Positions 38,397 to 47,065 of a stretch of 64,000 nt of DNA are shown here, piece by piece. The stretch is from Modestobacter muralis (lineage in GTDB: Bacteria; Actinomycetota; Actinomycetes; Mycobacteriales; Geodermatophilaceae). The first letter of the stretch is position 1. Every line of letters begins with the position of its first letter. The notes below the pieces were generated by a model. That model worked only from the letters and a program-made list of their open reading frames with translations. It had not been told where the DNA came from and did no database searches. The stretch lies in assembly GCF_010682105.1 (NCBI RefSeq), contig NZ_JAAGWH010000014.1, positions 1 through 64,000 on the forward strand, written 5' to 3'. Both the position numbers and the translations under genes were made by a program.

Positions 38397-38423
38397 GACC
38401 TCCGGTGCCCGGGACCGGGCCGG

Positions 38424-39203
38424 TCAGGACGCCGGCGGCGGGACGGGCGGGAGCGGGAGCCGGGGAAGCAGGTCCTCGGGCTCGGGGCGGCCGAGGTCCT
38501 GGCGGGAGGAGTAGGTGGCCCCGACCAGGTAGACCAGCACCGCGAGGAACGGGCCGACCGCCAGCGCCGCGGTGGCCCGCAGACCCAGCCCGGTGGTGAC
38601 CGTGCGGCCGACCTCGGTCAGCTCGGCCTCGGTCGGGCCCGTGCCCAACGCCGTCCCCAGCTGCCAGGCGACGATGCCCGCCGCCAGCATCCCGGTGGCC
38701 AGCGCGACCAGGACCAGGGCGCCGCGCCGGCTCCGCAACCGCCACAGCACCAGCCCGGCGAGCAGCCCGATCGCGGCGAGGAGCAGCACGAAGACGCTGT
38801 CGTCGGAGACGAAGAGCTCGGAGTTGGGCAGCCCGCTCACCGGCACGACGTCGGTCCCGGTGACCCGGTACTCCGCCCGCGGCGCCAGCCACAGCCACAG
38901 CGCACCGGCGGGCAGCCCGGACAGGGCCAGCACCAGCACGGTGAGCAGCCCGGTCCGCAGGTCCTCCCGCCTCCCCTGCAGACCCGGGGCGCCGGCCCGG
39001 CGGGCCTGAGCCCAGGGCGGCAACAACTCCCCCGGCTCGGCACCCGGGGCGGGCTGCGCCGTCGCGCCGGGCACCGGGAGGTACGCAGGCCGGGAGGCCG
39101 GGAACCGCTCCGTGTCGGTCCCGGGAGCCGCGTCCGGCCCCTCCACGGGGCCGGGCCGCGCCGGGAACGGGGGCAGCTGCCCGGCGGATCGGGGGTCGGT
39201 CAC
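38424..39203 (-). CDS. DUF2567-like membrane protein
   Basis: A 259-residue protein with a Pro-rich cytoplasmic N terminus (residues 1 to about 75) and four membrane segments at about 83-105, 135-155, 160-182 and 205-230. A conserved-looking extracytoplasmic loop, APRAEYRVTGTDVV, lies between the first two. It resembles the actinobacterial DUF2567 family, of unknown function. The GTG start is 6 nt downstream of a -10-like GACAAT (39215-39210), so it may be leaderless. The stop lies opposite repeat C. Confidence 0.7.
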   Translation of the reverse strand: MTDPRSAGQLPPFPARPGPVEGPDAAPGTDTERFPASRPAYLPVPGATAQPAPGAEPGELLPPWAQARRAGAPGLQGRREDLRTGLLTVLVLALSGLPAGALWLWLAPRAEYRVTGTDVVPVSGLPNSELFVSDDSVFVLLLAAIGLLAGLVLWRLRSRRGALVLVALATGMLAAGIVAWQLGTALGTGPTEAELTEVGRTVTTGLGLRATAALAVGPFLAVLVYLVGATYSSRQDLGRPEPEDLLPRLPLPPVPPPAS

Positions 39204-39209
39204 CGGCCC

Positions 39210-39215
39210 ATTGTC
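39210..39215 (-). promoter_or_regulatory. Possible leaderless -10 box (GACAAT) for the DUF2567-like gene
   Basis: The hexamer lacks the initial T of TANNNT but stands at the same 6-nt distance. The rluD-like gene has the parallel CACAAT at 46059-46054. Confidence 0.35.
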
Positions 39216-39266
39216 GACACAGTCGCCGGGGAGCTCCCTGGCAGGTGGGCCAGGACACGCGCCGCC

Positions 39267-39295
39267 GACCCGTCCCGGACTCCCCGGGACGGGTC
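39267..39295 (-). terminator. dnaE terminator hairpin
   Basis: A perfect 12-bp stem, GACCCGTCCCGG/CCGGGACGGGTC with a 5-nt loop, begins 7 nt past the dnaE stop at 39302. Confidence 0.75.
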
Positions 39296-39301
39296 CCCCG
39301 G

Positions 39302-42300
39302 CTACAGGAGGGCGACGCTCGTGGGGCCCAGGAGCGCCTTGATGTCGCCCATCAGCGCGGTGCTGGGCCGTACCCGCAGGCCCTGGTCCAACCGCAGCAC
39401 GGTCTCCCGCCCACCGTTGAGCAGCTTCAGCTGCACCTCGGTCGTGCCCGGGTGGCTGCCCAGCACCTCGCGCAGCCGCTCGACCACCGGCGGCGTGCAG
39501 CGGGCCGCGGGCATGGAGACCAGCACCGGCCCGCGCGGGCCCTCGGTGATCTCCGGGATGGTCACCTCGGCGGCGAACAGCGACGGGGTGTCGTCCCGGC
39601 GGCTGATCCGGCCCTTGACCACGACGATCTGGTCGCGGACCACCTTGTCCGACACCTGCGCCCAGGTCTTGGGGAAGAACAGCACCTCCAGGCCGGCCTC
39701 GAGGTCCTCCAGCGTGGCGATCGCCCAGGGCGCGCCCTGCTTGTTGGTGCGCGGGCCGACGGCGGTGAGGATGCCGGCGATCGTGACGTTGGCGCCGTCC
39801 TCCACCCCGCCGGAGATGATCTCGGCCAGCGAGGTGTCGGCGTGCGAGGTGAGCACGTGCTCGACGCCGTGCAGCGGGTGGTCGGACACGTAGAGGCCGA
39901 GCATGTCGCGCTCGAAGACCAGCTTCTCCGACTTCGACCAGTCCGCGGTCGGGATCGGGATGTCCAGCGCGGCGCTCAGCGGGTCACCGAGCTCACCGCC
40001 GCCGTCCTCGCCGAAGCTGCCGAAGAGGTCGAACTGGCCCTCGGCCTCCTTGCGCTTGAGGCTCATCGCGGAGTCGACGGCCTGGGCGTGGATCGCCGCG
40101 ATGCCCTGCCGGGAGTGGCCCAGGGAGTCGAAGCCGCCGGCCTTGGCCAGGGACTCGATGACCTTCTTGTTGCAGGCCACCGTGTCGATCTTGCGCATGA
40201 AGTCGGCGAAGTCCTTGAACGCGCCCTTCTCCTCGCGCGCCCGGACGATCGAGTCGACGACGTTGTGCCCGACGTTGCGCACCGAGGCCAGGCCGAAGCG
40301 GATGTCGTTGCCGACGGCGGTGAAGTCCCAGGAGGACTCGTTGACGTCGGGCGGGAGCACCTTGATGCCCATCCGGCGGCACTCGGCCAGGTAGACCGGC
40401 CGGCGCTCCTTGTCATCGCCCACGCTGGTCAGCAGCCCGGCCATGTACTCGGCCGGGTAGTTGGCCTTGAGGTAGGCCGTCCAGTAGGAGATCAGGCCGT
40501 AGGCAGCCGAGTGCGCCTTGTTGAAGGCGTAGTCGGCGAAGGGCACGAGGATGTCCCACAGCGTCTTGACCGCCGCGGCGGAGAAGCCGTTGGCCTTCAT
40601 GCCGGCCTCGAAGCCGACGTACTCGGCGTCCAGGACCGACTTCTTCTTCTTGCCCATCGCGCGGCGCAGCAGGTCGGCCTTGCCGAGGGAGTACCCGGCG
40701 ACCTTCTGCGCGATCGACATGACCTGCTCCTGGTACACGATCAGGCCGTAGGTGCCGCCCAGGATCTCCGCGAGCGGCTCGGCCAGCTCCGGGTGGATCG
40801 GGGTGATCTCCTGCTGGCCGTTCTTGCGCAGCGCGTAGTTGGTGTGCGAGTTCGCACCCATGGGGCCGGGCCGGTAGAGGGCACCGACGGCGGAGATGTC
40901 CTCGAAGTTGTCCGGGCGCATCAGCCGCAGCAGTGACCGCATCGGGCCGCCGTCGAACTGGAAGACCCCGAGGGTGTCACCGCGGGAGAGAAGGGCGTAG
41001 GTCGCCGGGTCGGTGAGGTCCTTGCTGATCTCGTCGAGGTCGACCGGGTCCTTGCCGTTGATGACGATGTTGCGCAGCGCGTCGTCGAGGACGGTGAGGT
41101 TGCGCAGGCCCAGGAAGTCCATCTTGAGCAGGCCGAGGGTCTCGCAGGTCGGGTAGTCGAACTGCGTGATGATCGCGCCGTCGGCCTCGCGCCGCATGAT
41201 CGGGATGCTGTCGATCAGCGGGTACCGGCCGATGATGACGCCGGCGGCGTGCACGCCCCACTGCCGCTTCAGGCCCTCGAGCTTGCGCGCCTGGTCGACG
41301 ACCTCGGCGGCACCCGGGTCGGACTCGTAGCGGGCGCGGAACTCCGCGGCCTCCTTGTAGCGGTCGTGCTTGGGGTCGAAGATCCCCGACAGCGGGATGT
41401 CCTTGCCCATCACGCCCGGGGGCATGAGCTTGGTCAGCTCATCGCCCACCGAGTAGGGCCGGTCGAGCACCCGGGCGGCGTCCTTGATCGCGGCCTTGGC
41501 CTTGATCGTGCCGTAGGTCACGATCTGGCTGACCCGCTCCTCGCCGTACTTCTTCGACACGTACTGGATGACCTCGCCGCGGCGGCGGTCGTCGAAGTCG
41601 ATGTCGACGTCGGGCATGGAGACGCGCTCGGGGTTGAGGAACCGCTCGAAGAACAGCCCGTGCGCCAGCGGGTCGAGGTCGGTGATGCCCATCGCGAAGG
41701 CGGCCATGGAGCCGGCGGCCGAGCCACGACCCGGGCCGACCCGGATGCCGTTGTCCTTGGCCCAGTTGATGAAGTCCGCGACCACGAGGAAGTACCCCGG
41801 GAAGCCCATCTGGGCGATGATCCCGACCTCGTAGTCGGCCTGCTTGCGCACGGCGTCCGGGATGCCGTTGGGGTACCGCTTGTTGAGACCGCGCTCGACC
41901 TCCTTGACGAACCAGGAGGTCTCGTCCTCCCCCTCCGGCAGGGGGAAGCGGGGCATGAGGTCCGCGCCCTCGGTGAACTGGACCTCGCACTGCTCGGCGA
42001 TGACGAGGGTGTTGTCGCAGGCCTCGGGCAACTCGCTGAACAGCGCGCGCATCTCCGCGGAGGACTTCAGGTAGTAGCCGTCGCCGTTGAACTTGAAGCG
42101 GTTGGGCTCGTTGAGCCGCGACCCGGTCTGGATGCACAGCAGCGCGTCGTGGGCCTGGGCGTCCTCGCGGTGGGTGTAGTGCAGGTCGTTGGTGGCCAGC
42201 AGCGGGATGCCGAGGTCCTTGGCGATCTTGAGCAGGTCCGGCCGGGTCCTCTTCTCGATGTTCAGGCCGTGGTCCATGACCTCGGCGTAGAAGTTGTCCT

Positions 42301-42871
42301 TGCCGAAGATGTCCTGGAAGTCGGCGGCGGCGGCGCGGGCCTTGTCGTACTTGCCGGCGCGCAGCCACATGTTCACCTCACCCGACGGGCAGCCGGTGGT
42401 GGCGATCAGGCCCGTGCCGTGCTTCTCCAGCAGGTCGCGGTCGAAGCGCGGCTTGCGGTACTGGCCCTCGAGGCTGGCCATCGAGGAGATGCGGAAGAGG
42501 TTGTGCATGCCCTCGGTGGTGCGGGCCAGCATCGTCATGTGCGTGTAGGCGGCCTTGCCGCGGTTGTTGCCGCCGTCGCCCTCTTCGTCGATGAGCTTGT
42601 CGCCGAAGTCGAACGGCGCGCGGTCGAAGCGCGAGCCGGGCGTGTAGTAGCCCTCCATGCCGATGATCGGCTTGACCCCGGCGGCGTTGGCCTGCTTGTA
42701 GAAGTCGTAGGCGCCGAACACGTTGCCGTGGTCGGTCATCGCCAGCGCCGGCATGCCCTCGGCGGCCGCCGCCTTGGTCACCTCACCCAGCTTCGCCGCC
42801 CCGTCGAGCATCGAGTACTCGGTGTGCACGTGCAGGTGTGCGAACGAGTCGGACGAGGGGGTGCTGCTCAC
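39302..42871 (-). CDS. dnaE: DNA polymerase III alpha subunit
   Basis: A 1189-residue replicative polymerase of the DnaE1 type. The N-terminal PHP domain keeps the metal ligands (H12, H14, H16 in HLHVHTEYS, and later MTDHGN and HYT), so it may have proofreading activity, as reported for mycobacterial DnaE1. The polymerase active site aspartates are in PDVDIDFDD (D423 and D425 correspond to E. coli D401/D403). The tudor/OB part includes VTIAGILTAVGPRTNK. No intein is present. The GTG start at 42871 gives SSTPSSDSFAHLHVH, matching the family; a GAGGAG lies somewhat far upstream. It ends at a strong hairpin. Confidence 0.95.
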   Translation of the reverse strand: MSSTPSSDSFAHLHVHTEYSMLDGAAKLGEVTKAAAAEGMPALAMTDHGNVFGAYDFYKQANAAGVKPIIGMEGYYTPGSRFDRAPFDFGDKLIDEEGDGGNNRGKAAYTHMTMLARTTEGMHNLFRISSMASLEGQYRKPRFDRDLLEKHGTGLIATTGCPSGEVNMWLRAGKYDKARAAAADFQDIFGKDNFYAEVMDHGLNIEKRTRPDLLKIAKDLGIPLLATNDLHYTHREDAQAHDALLCIQTGSRLNEPNRFKFNGDGYYLKSSAEMRALFSELPEACDNTLVIAEQCEVQFTEGADLMPRFPLPEGEDETSWFVKEVERGLNKRYPNGIPDAVRKQADYEVGIIAQMGFPGYFLVVADFINWAKDNGIRVGPGRGSAAGSMAAFAMGITDLDPLAHGLFFERFLNPERVSMPDVDIDFDDRRRGEVIQYVSKKYGEERVSQIVTYGTIKAKAAIKDAARVLDRPYSVGDELTKLMPPGVMGKDIPLSGIFDPKHDRYKEAAEFRARYESDPGAAEVVDQARKLEGLKRQWGVHAAGVIIGRYPLIDSIPIMRREADGAIITQFDYPTCETLGLLKMDFLGLRNLTVLDDALRNIVINGKDPVDLDEISKDLTDPATYALLSRGDTLGVFQFDGGPMRSLLRLMRPDNFEDISAVGALYRPGPMGANSHTNYALRKNGQQEITPIHPELAEPLAEILGGTYGLIVYQEQVMSIAQKVAGYSLGKADLLRRAMGKKKKSVLDAEYVGFEAGMKANGFSAAAVKTLWDILVPFADYAFNKAHSAAYGLISYWTAYLKANYPAEYMAGLLTSVGDDKERRPVYLAECRRMGIKVLPPDVNESSWDFTAVGNDIRFGLASVRNVGHNVVDSIVRAREEKGAFKDFADFMRKIDTVACNKKVIESLAKAGGFDSLGHSRQGIAAIHAQAVDSAMSLKRKEAEGQFDLFGSFGEDGGGELGDPLSAALDIPIPTADWSKSEKLVFERDMLGLYVSDHPLHGVEHVLTSHADTSLAEIISGGVEDGANVTIAGILTAVGPRTNKQGAPWAIATLEDLEAGLEVLFFPKTWAQVSDKVVRDQIVVVKGRISRRDDTPSLFAAEVTIPEITEGPRGPVLVSMPAARCTPPVVERLREVLGSHPGTTEVQLKLLNGGRETVLRLDQGLRVRPSTALMGDIKALLGPTSVALL

Positions 42872-43121
42872 GGTGGGTGGTGCTCCTCACGGTCGTGCGG
42901 CCGCCTGGCCACCGGGAGGTGGTCAGGGGCGGCGGGTCGTTCTGGGGTGACCGGCGGGGAAGGCCGTTCGGTGCTGCGGCGCGGACCCGGGCGGTGCACA
43001 CGAGGTGCCCGGCGCCTGTCGATCCTCGCACCTCCGCAGTCCTACGCCGAGGGTCCGACAGAACGTGTCTCCGCGATCCGGACCACTCCGTCACACCCGG
43101 CCCAGGCCTCCCTGCGCATGG

Positions 43122-43580
43122 TCACCGGAGCTCCTTGCGCATCGTCACGTGGACGATGCCGGCCTCCTCGTACTCCTCCCCCACGGCCGCGTATCCGGCG
43201 CGGTCGTAGAAGCCCCGGGCGCTCACCTGGGCGTGCAGCTCCACCACCCGCTGCCCCCGGACGGCGGCCTCGGCCTCCAGGACGGCGAGCACCGCCGACC
43301 CGTGCCCGCGCCCCCGGACGGCGGCGTCGGCGGCCATCCGGCCCACGAGCGCCCGGCCCGGCCCGGCAGCGTCGGGCAGCAGCCTCCCGGTGGCCACCAC
43401 CCGGCCGGCGTCGTCCCGGCTCAGGGCGTGCACGGCGGTCGCGTCGCGGTCGTCGTGCTCCAGCTCGGCAGGCACGCCCTGTTCGGCGACGAAGACCCGC
43501 GTGCGCAGTGCGGAGACCTCCGGCCAGTCGGCGGGCGTGGCGAGGCGTGCGGAGGGTGCGACCACACCGGCCATTGTCAT
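43122..43580 (-). CDS. GNAT family acetyltransferase (ElaA-like)
   Basis: A 152-residue acetyltransferase. The start of the fold, ALRTRVFVAEQGVPAELEHDD, is typical for ElaA-like members. The acetyl-CoA loop is RGRGHGSAVLAVLE, and ARGFYDRAGYAAVGEEYEEAGI is the C-terminal strand region. The substrate is unknown. The ATG at 43580 overlaps the stop of the upstream hypothetical gene (ATGA). Confidence 0.85.
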   Translation of the reverse strand: MTMAGVVAPSARLATPADWPEVSALRTRVFVAEQGVPAELEHDDRDATAVHALSRDDAGRVVATGRLLPDAAGPGRALVGRMAADAAVRGRGHGSAVLAVLEAEAAVRGQRVVELHAQVSARGFYDRAGYAAVGEEYEEAGIVHVTMRKELR

Positions 43581-44254
43581 CGCCGCCGTTCGCGCACCGG
43601 CCGTGGGTCGTCGTCCTCGAAGTAGTGCACCGCGACGTCCCACAGCTCGTCCTGCAGCTCCCGGGCGAGGGCCAGCCCGGTGGCGCACCACGGCTCGTCC
43701 AGCCGCTCGGGCCCCGGGAACGCGGCGTTCCAGGCCCGGAGCCGGGCGACCAGCTCCGGGGTCACGGACAGCACCTCCGGGTCGATGGCGGCGCACCGAC
43801 CGAAGGGGGTGGTGAACAGCGGGTCGCGGGCGGTGGGGGCCGCCATCACGGTGACCGCGGTCGGCCGGTCGGCGTCCAGGGCATGGTCCTGCTCGGGCAG
43901 GCCCTCGTCCCGGAACGGGCGCGTCCCGGCTCCGGCGAACACGACGACGTCGACGTCGGGCAGCACGGCCTGCAGCTCGCGCGCCAGCCGGCCGACCTCC
44001 CGTTCCCACCCCGGCTCGACGCGGCGGGGAGACGGGTCGGCGGGGTCGAAGTCCTGCCAGCACCAGTCGTTCCAGGCGACCAACCGCTGGACGAGCTGCT
44101 CCGGCACCCCGAGGTCGACCAGATCGGCGACGGGCAGCGGGTAGCCGGTGCCGTACGGCCGGTCCCAGACCGGGGTCTCGACCAGGATCTCGTTCATCAC
44201 GGTCAGCGCCCGCGGTCGCTCCCCCGGCTCGAGGACCTGGCGCGGCGAGGTCAC
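43577..44254 (-). CDS. Hypothetical cytosolic protein between GNAT and CPBP genes
   Basis: A 225-residue soluble protein rich in Trp and acidic residues (VAWNDWCWQDFDP, LRAWNAAFPGPERLDEPWC), with no signal peptide or membrane segment. No family is recognised. Part of the sequence, TPELVARLRAWNAAF and LVQRLVAWNDW, forms two similar motifs about 110 residues apart, suggesting an internal duplication. The GTG at 44254 overlaps the CPBP stop (GTGA); MNEILVETP, 20 codons later, is the alternative start. The three genes 45054-43122 are a coupled operon. Confidence 0.65.
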   Translation of the reverse strand: MTSPRQVLEPGERPRALTVMNEILVETPVWDRPYGTGYPLPVADLVDLGVPEQLVQRLVAWNDWCWQDFDPADPSPRRVEPGWEREVGRLARELQAVLPDVDVVVFAGAGTRPFRDEGLPEQDHALDADRPTAVTVMAAPTARDPLFTTPFGRCAAIDPEVLSVTPELVARLRAWNAAFPGPERLDEPWCATGLALARELQDELWDVAVHYFEDDDPRPVRERRR

Positions 44255-45054
44255 CGGACCGGGACGACCGAGGCCGACGGGAGCGCGGAGGAGGGCACCA
44301 GCAGGAAGCGCAGGTCGATGGCGGCGTGCAGCAGCACCGGCAGCAGCAGCGACCCGGTGGACAGGTAGACCCCGGCCAGCAGCGCCCCGAGCACGCCGGT
44401 GGTGAGCACCCCGGTCAGCCCCTGGTAGGCGTGCGCCAGGCCGAAGGCGACGCCGGCCACCACCACCAGGGCCAGCGCGGGCAGCCCCGGGACCAGGGCG
44501 GCGACCACGGCCAGCAGGAACCCGCGGTAGAGCCACTCCTCGCACACCCCGGCGGTGACCCCGACCAGCGCGAACAGCCGGCGCTCGCCGGGGCTGCGCG
44601 GCAGCAGCGCGAGGGCGGCGTGCCCGGGCTGCTCGGCGTGCCGGGCGTCGCCGGGCCGGGTGCGGCGCAGCACCTCCGGCGGCGGACCGGCCAGTGCCCC
44701 GGACCGCAGCGCCCGGACCGACAGCGCGGCCAGCGCGAGCAGCGCGACCACGACGACCGAGGCGAGTGGACCGGGCCAGCTGCCCGGCAGGTCCAGGCCG
44801 ACCTGGGCGGCGCCGACGTCCGGCGCGGCCAGCCAGACCACCAGCGTCACCGCCGCCAGCCCCCACTCCAGGACGAGCAGCCGCTGGTAGAACGACCGCC
44901 GCGCGGCCGGGTCGGCGCGCAGCCGGCCCTCGAAGCGGCGGTGCAGCACGTACCCGACGAACGGCTCACCGACGACCAGGTAGACGGCGATGATCGCCGC
45001 CGCCAGCTGCGCCGGACCGAAGTCGGCGAAGGAGGTGAGGTCGGGGCCGGTCAC
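44251..45054 (-). CDS. CPBP-family intramembrane metalloprotease
   Basis: A 267-residue membrane protein of the CAAX protease and bacteriocin-processing (Abi) family. The metal and catalytic motifs are present: CEEWLYRGFLL (the EExxxR motif), FGLAHAYQG and LLHAAIDLRF, each in the last third. About seven membrane helices are predicted. Bacterial members process peptides or lipid-modified proteins; the target here is unknown. The GTG start is 12 bp after the rluD-like stop, so it continues that transcript. Confidence 0.85.
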   Translation of the reverse strand: MTGPDLTSFADFGPAQLAAAIIAVYLVVGEPFVGYVLHRRFEGRLRADPAARRSFYQRLLVLEWGLAAVTLVVWLAAPDVGAAQVGLDLPGSWPGPLASVVVVALLALAALSVRALRSGALAGPPPEVLRRTRPGDARHAEQPGHAALALLPRSPGERRLFALVGVTAGVCEEWLYRGFLLAVVAALVPGLPALALVVVAGVAFGLAHAYQGLTGVLTTGVLGALLAGVYLSTGSLLLPVLLHAAIDLRFLLVPSSALPSASVVPVR

Positions 45055-45066
45055 GAGGGGCGCGGC

Positions 45067-46047
45067 TCAGTTCTCGGCGCGCAGCACGGCCAGGGCGCCG
45101 GCCAGGTCGGCCGGGTAGTCGCTGTGGAACTCCACCCAGCGGCCGTCGGCCGGGTGGGCGAAACCGAGCCGGACGGCGTGCAGCCACTGCCGGGTCATCC
45201 CCAGCCGGGCCGCCAGCGTCGGGTCGGCGCCGTAGGTCAGGTCGCCCACGCACGGGTGGCGCAGCGCGGAGAAGTGCACCCGGATCTGGTGGGTGCGCCC
45301 GGTCTCCAGGTGGACGTCGACGAGGCTGGCCGAGGGGAACGCCTCGACGACCTCGTAGTGGGTCACCGAGGGACGGCCGCCGCTGACCACGGCGAACCGC
45401 CAGTCGTGCTTGGGGTGCCGGTCGATCGGGGCGTCGATGGTGCCCTTGGACGGGTCGGGGTGGCCCTGCACCAGCGCGTGGTAGCCCTTGTCGACGGTGC
45501 GCTCCTTGAACGCGGCCTTGAGCAGCGTGTAGGCGCGTTCGCTCTTGGCGACCACCATCAGCCCGGTGGTGGCGGCGTCCAGCCGGTGCACGACGCCCTG
45601 CCGCTCGGCCGCCCCGCTGGTGGAGATCCGGTAGCCGGCCGCGGCCAGCCCGCCGGTGACCGTGGGGCCGGTCCAGCCCGGGCTCCCGTGCGCGGCCACG
45701 CCGACGGGCTTGTCGATCACGACCACGTCGTCGTCGTCGTACACGACGGTCATCCCGGACACCGGCTGCGGCGGGGCCGGCTCACCCGGGGGCGGGGGCA
45801 GCTCCACCTCCAGCCAGCTGCCGCCGGTCAGCCGGTCGCCCTTGCCGCGCGGCCTGCCGTCGACGACCACGACCCCGGCGTCGGCCAGGTCCGCGGCCAC
45901 CCCCCGGCTGATGCCGAACATCCGGGCCAGCGCCTGGTCGACGCGCTGGCCCTCGAGGCCGTCGGGCACCGGCACCGAGCGCAGCTCACCGCGCCGCCCG
46001 CCGGTGGAGGGCCCGTCGGGAGGGGTCGGGCCGGGACTGCTGGTCAC
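45067..46047 (-). CDS. RluA-family pseudouridine synthase (RluD-like)
   Basis: A 326-residue RNA-modifying enzyme converting uridines to pseudouridine, by similarity in 23S rRNA. It has an N-terminal S4 domain ([21 protein letters not shown]) and a catalytic Asp at about residue 157 in [28 protein letters not shown] and the Leu-rich C terminus are intact. The GTG start at 46047 follows a CACAAT hexamer by 6 nt. The gene lies 54 bp after lspA, the usual actinobacterial order. Confidence 0.9.
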   Translation of the reverse strand: MTSSPGPTPPDGPSTGGRRGELRSVPVPDGLEGQRVDQALARMFGISRGVAADLADAGVVVVDGRPRGKGDRLTGGSWLEVELPPPPGEPAPPQPVSGMTVVYDDDDVVVIDKPVGVAAHGSPGWTGPTVTGGLAAAGYRISTSGAAERQGVVHRLDAATTGLMVVAKSERAYTLLKAAFKERTVDKGYHALVQGHPDPSKGTIDAPIDRHPKHDWRFAVVSGGRPSVTHYEVVEAFPSASLVDVHLETGRTHQIRVHFSALRHPCVGDLTYGADPTLAARLGMTRQWLHAVRLGFAHPADGRWVEFHSDYPADLAGALAVLRAEN

Positions 46048-46101
46048 CGGTCCATTGTGACGGGTGGGGCCGACGGGACAACGCCGCCGGGCCGGTCCCG
46101 G

Positions 46102-46779
46102 TCAGCCGGCGGCGGTCCCGGCGTCCCGGTCGGCGTCCCGGTCGGCGTCCCGGTCGGCGTCCCGGTCGGCGTCCCGGTCGGCCTTCGCGGCGGCCTCCTT
46201 GTCCTTGGTCCGGCTGCCGTCGAACTCGATGCCGCGGAAGGCCAGCAGCGCACCGAGCACGCCGCCGCAGACGATCGCGGAGTCGGCCACGTTGAAGATC
46301 GGGTAGTGCTCGCCGTTCGGCCCGAACACCGAGATCCAGTCGACGACGCCGCCGCGCAGGAACCCCGGGTCGCGGAACAGCCGGTCGACCAGGTTGCCCA
46401 CCGCACCGCCCAGGACCAGCGCCAGCGCCACCGCCCAGCCCGTCGAGAACAACCGCCGGGCGCTGCGGATGATGACCGCCGCCACGACCAGCGCGATGAG
46501 GGTGAACACCACGGTCGCGCCCTCGGCGAAGGCGAAGGCCGCACCCGTGTTGCGCGCCTGGGTCAGGTAGACCGCCCCGCCCAGCGTGCGGATGTTCTCG
46601 CCGCGGTCGATGGTGGCGACGACCAGCAGCTTGGTGGCCAGGTCGAGGGCGAACACGACCAGCGCCAGGCCCAGCAGCAGCCGGGCCCGCGAACGGCGCC
46701 GCGGCGCGGGGCTGGCGCCGTCGCCGTCGCCGGACGGCGGGGTCGCCGGCCCGGAGGTGGGGTGGGACTGCTCGGGCAC
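46102..46779 (-). CDS. lspA: Lipoprotein signal peptidase II
   Basis: A 225-residue membrane aspartic protease that cuts signal peptides of prolipoproteins after Lgt action. Catalytic aspartates are D132 in GNLVDRLF and D166 in NVADSAI; four membrane helices frame them. The C-terminal tail is a run of five Asp-Ala-Asp-Arg units encoded by an exact 12-bp tandem repeat (46123-46182). GTG 46779 lies 8 nt after AGGAGG. A -10 candidate, TATCGT (46830-46825), would give a leader of about 40 nt. Confidence 0.93.
   Translation of the reverse strand: MPEQSHPTSGPATPPSGDGDGASPAPRRRSRARLLLGLALVVFALDLATKLLVVATIDRGENIRTLGGAVYLTQARNTGAAFAFAEGATVVFTLIALVVAAVIIRSARRLFSTGWAVALALVLGGAVGNLVDRLFRDPGFLRGGVVDWISVFGPNGEHYPIFNVADSAIVCGGVLGALLAFRGIEFDGSRTKDKEAAAKADRDADRDADRDADRDADRDAGTAAG
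46123..46182 (-). repeat. 12-bp tandem repeat in the lspA tail
   Basis: Five exact copies of GTCCCGGTCGGC (plus strand) encode (Asp-Ala-Asp-Arg) units in LspA, so copy-number change keeps the frame. The array codes for a highly charged cytoplasmic tail. Confidence 0.9.
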
Positions 46780-47065
46780 CGCGCCGTCCTCCTGTCCGCG
46801 ACCCGGGCGGCCACGTCGGCGACGACGATAGCGGCGGGCCCTGCGGACCCGGTCTGGCACGCTGGTGACCCGTCCTGCGGCCGTGTCGTGCGGCCGTGTC
46901 TCGCGGCCACGCTGCGGCCGGGGTGACCACGGGGGACCCTCCACAGCGGCCACTGTGAGCCAAGTCATCCCCTCAGTTCGGGGAGACTGCCCGGTCCGGG
47001 ACGTACGGCTCCTCGACTGGGGCGACCATGGGATGCAGCAGACAATCGATGCACGGAGGCACAAC

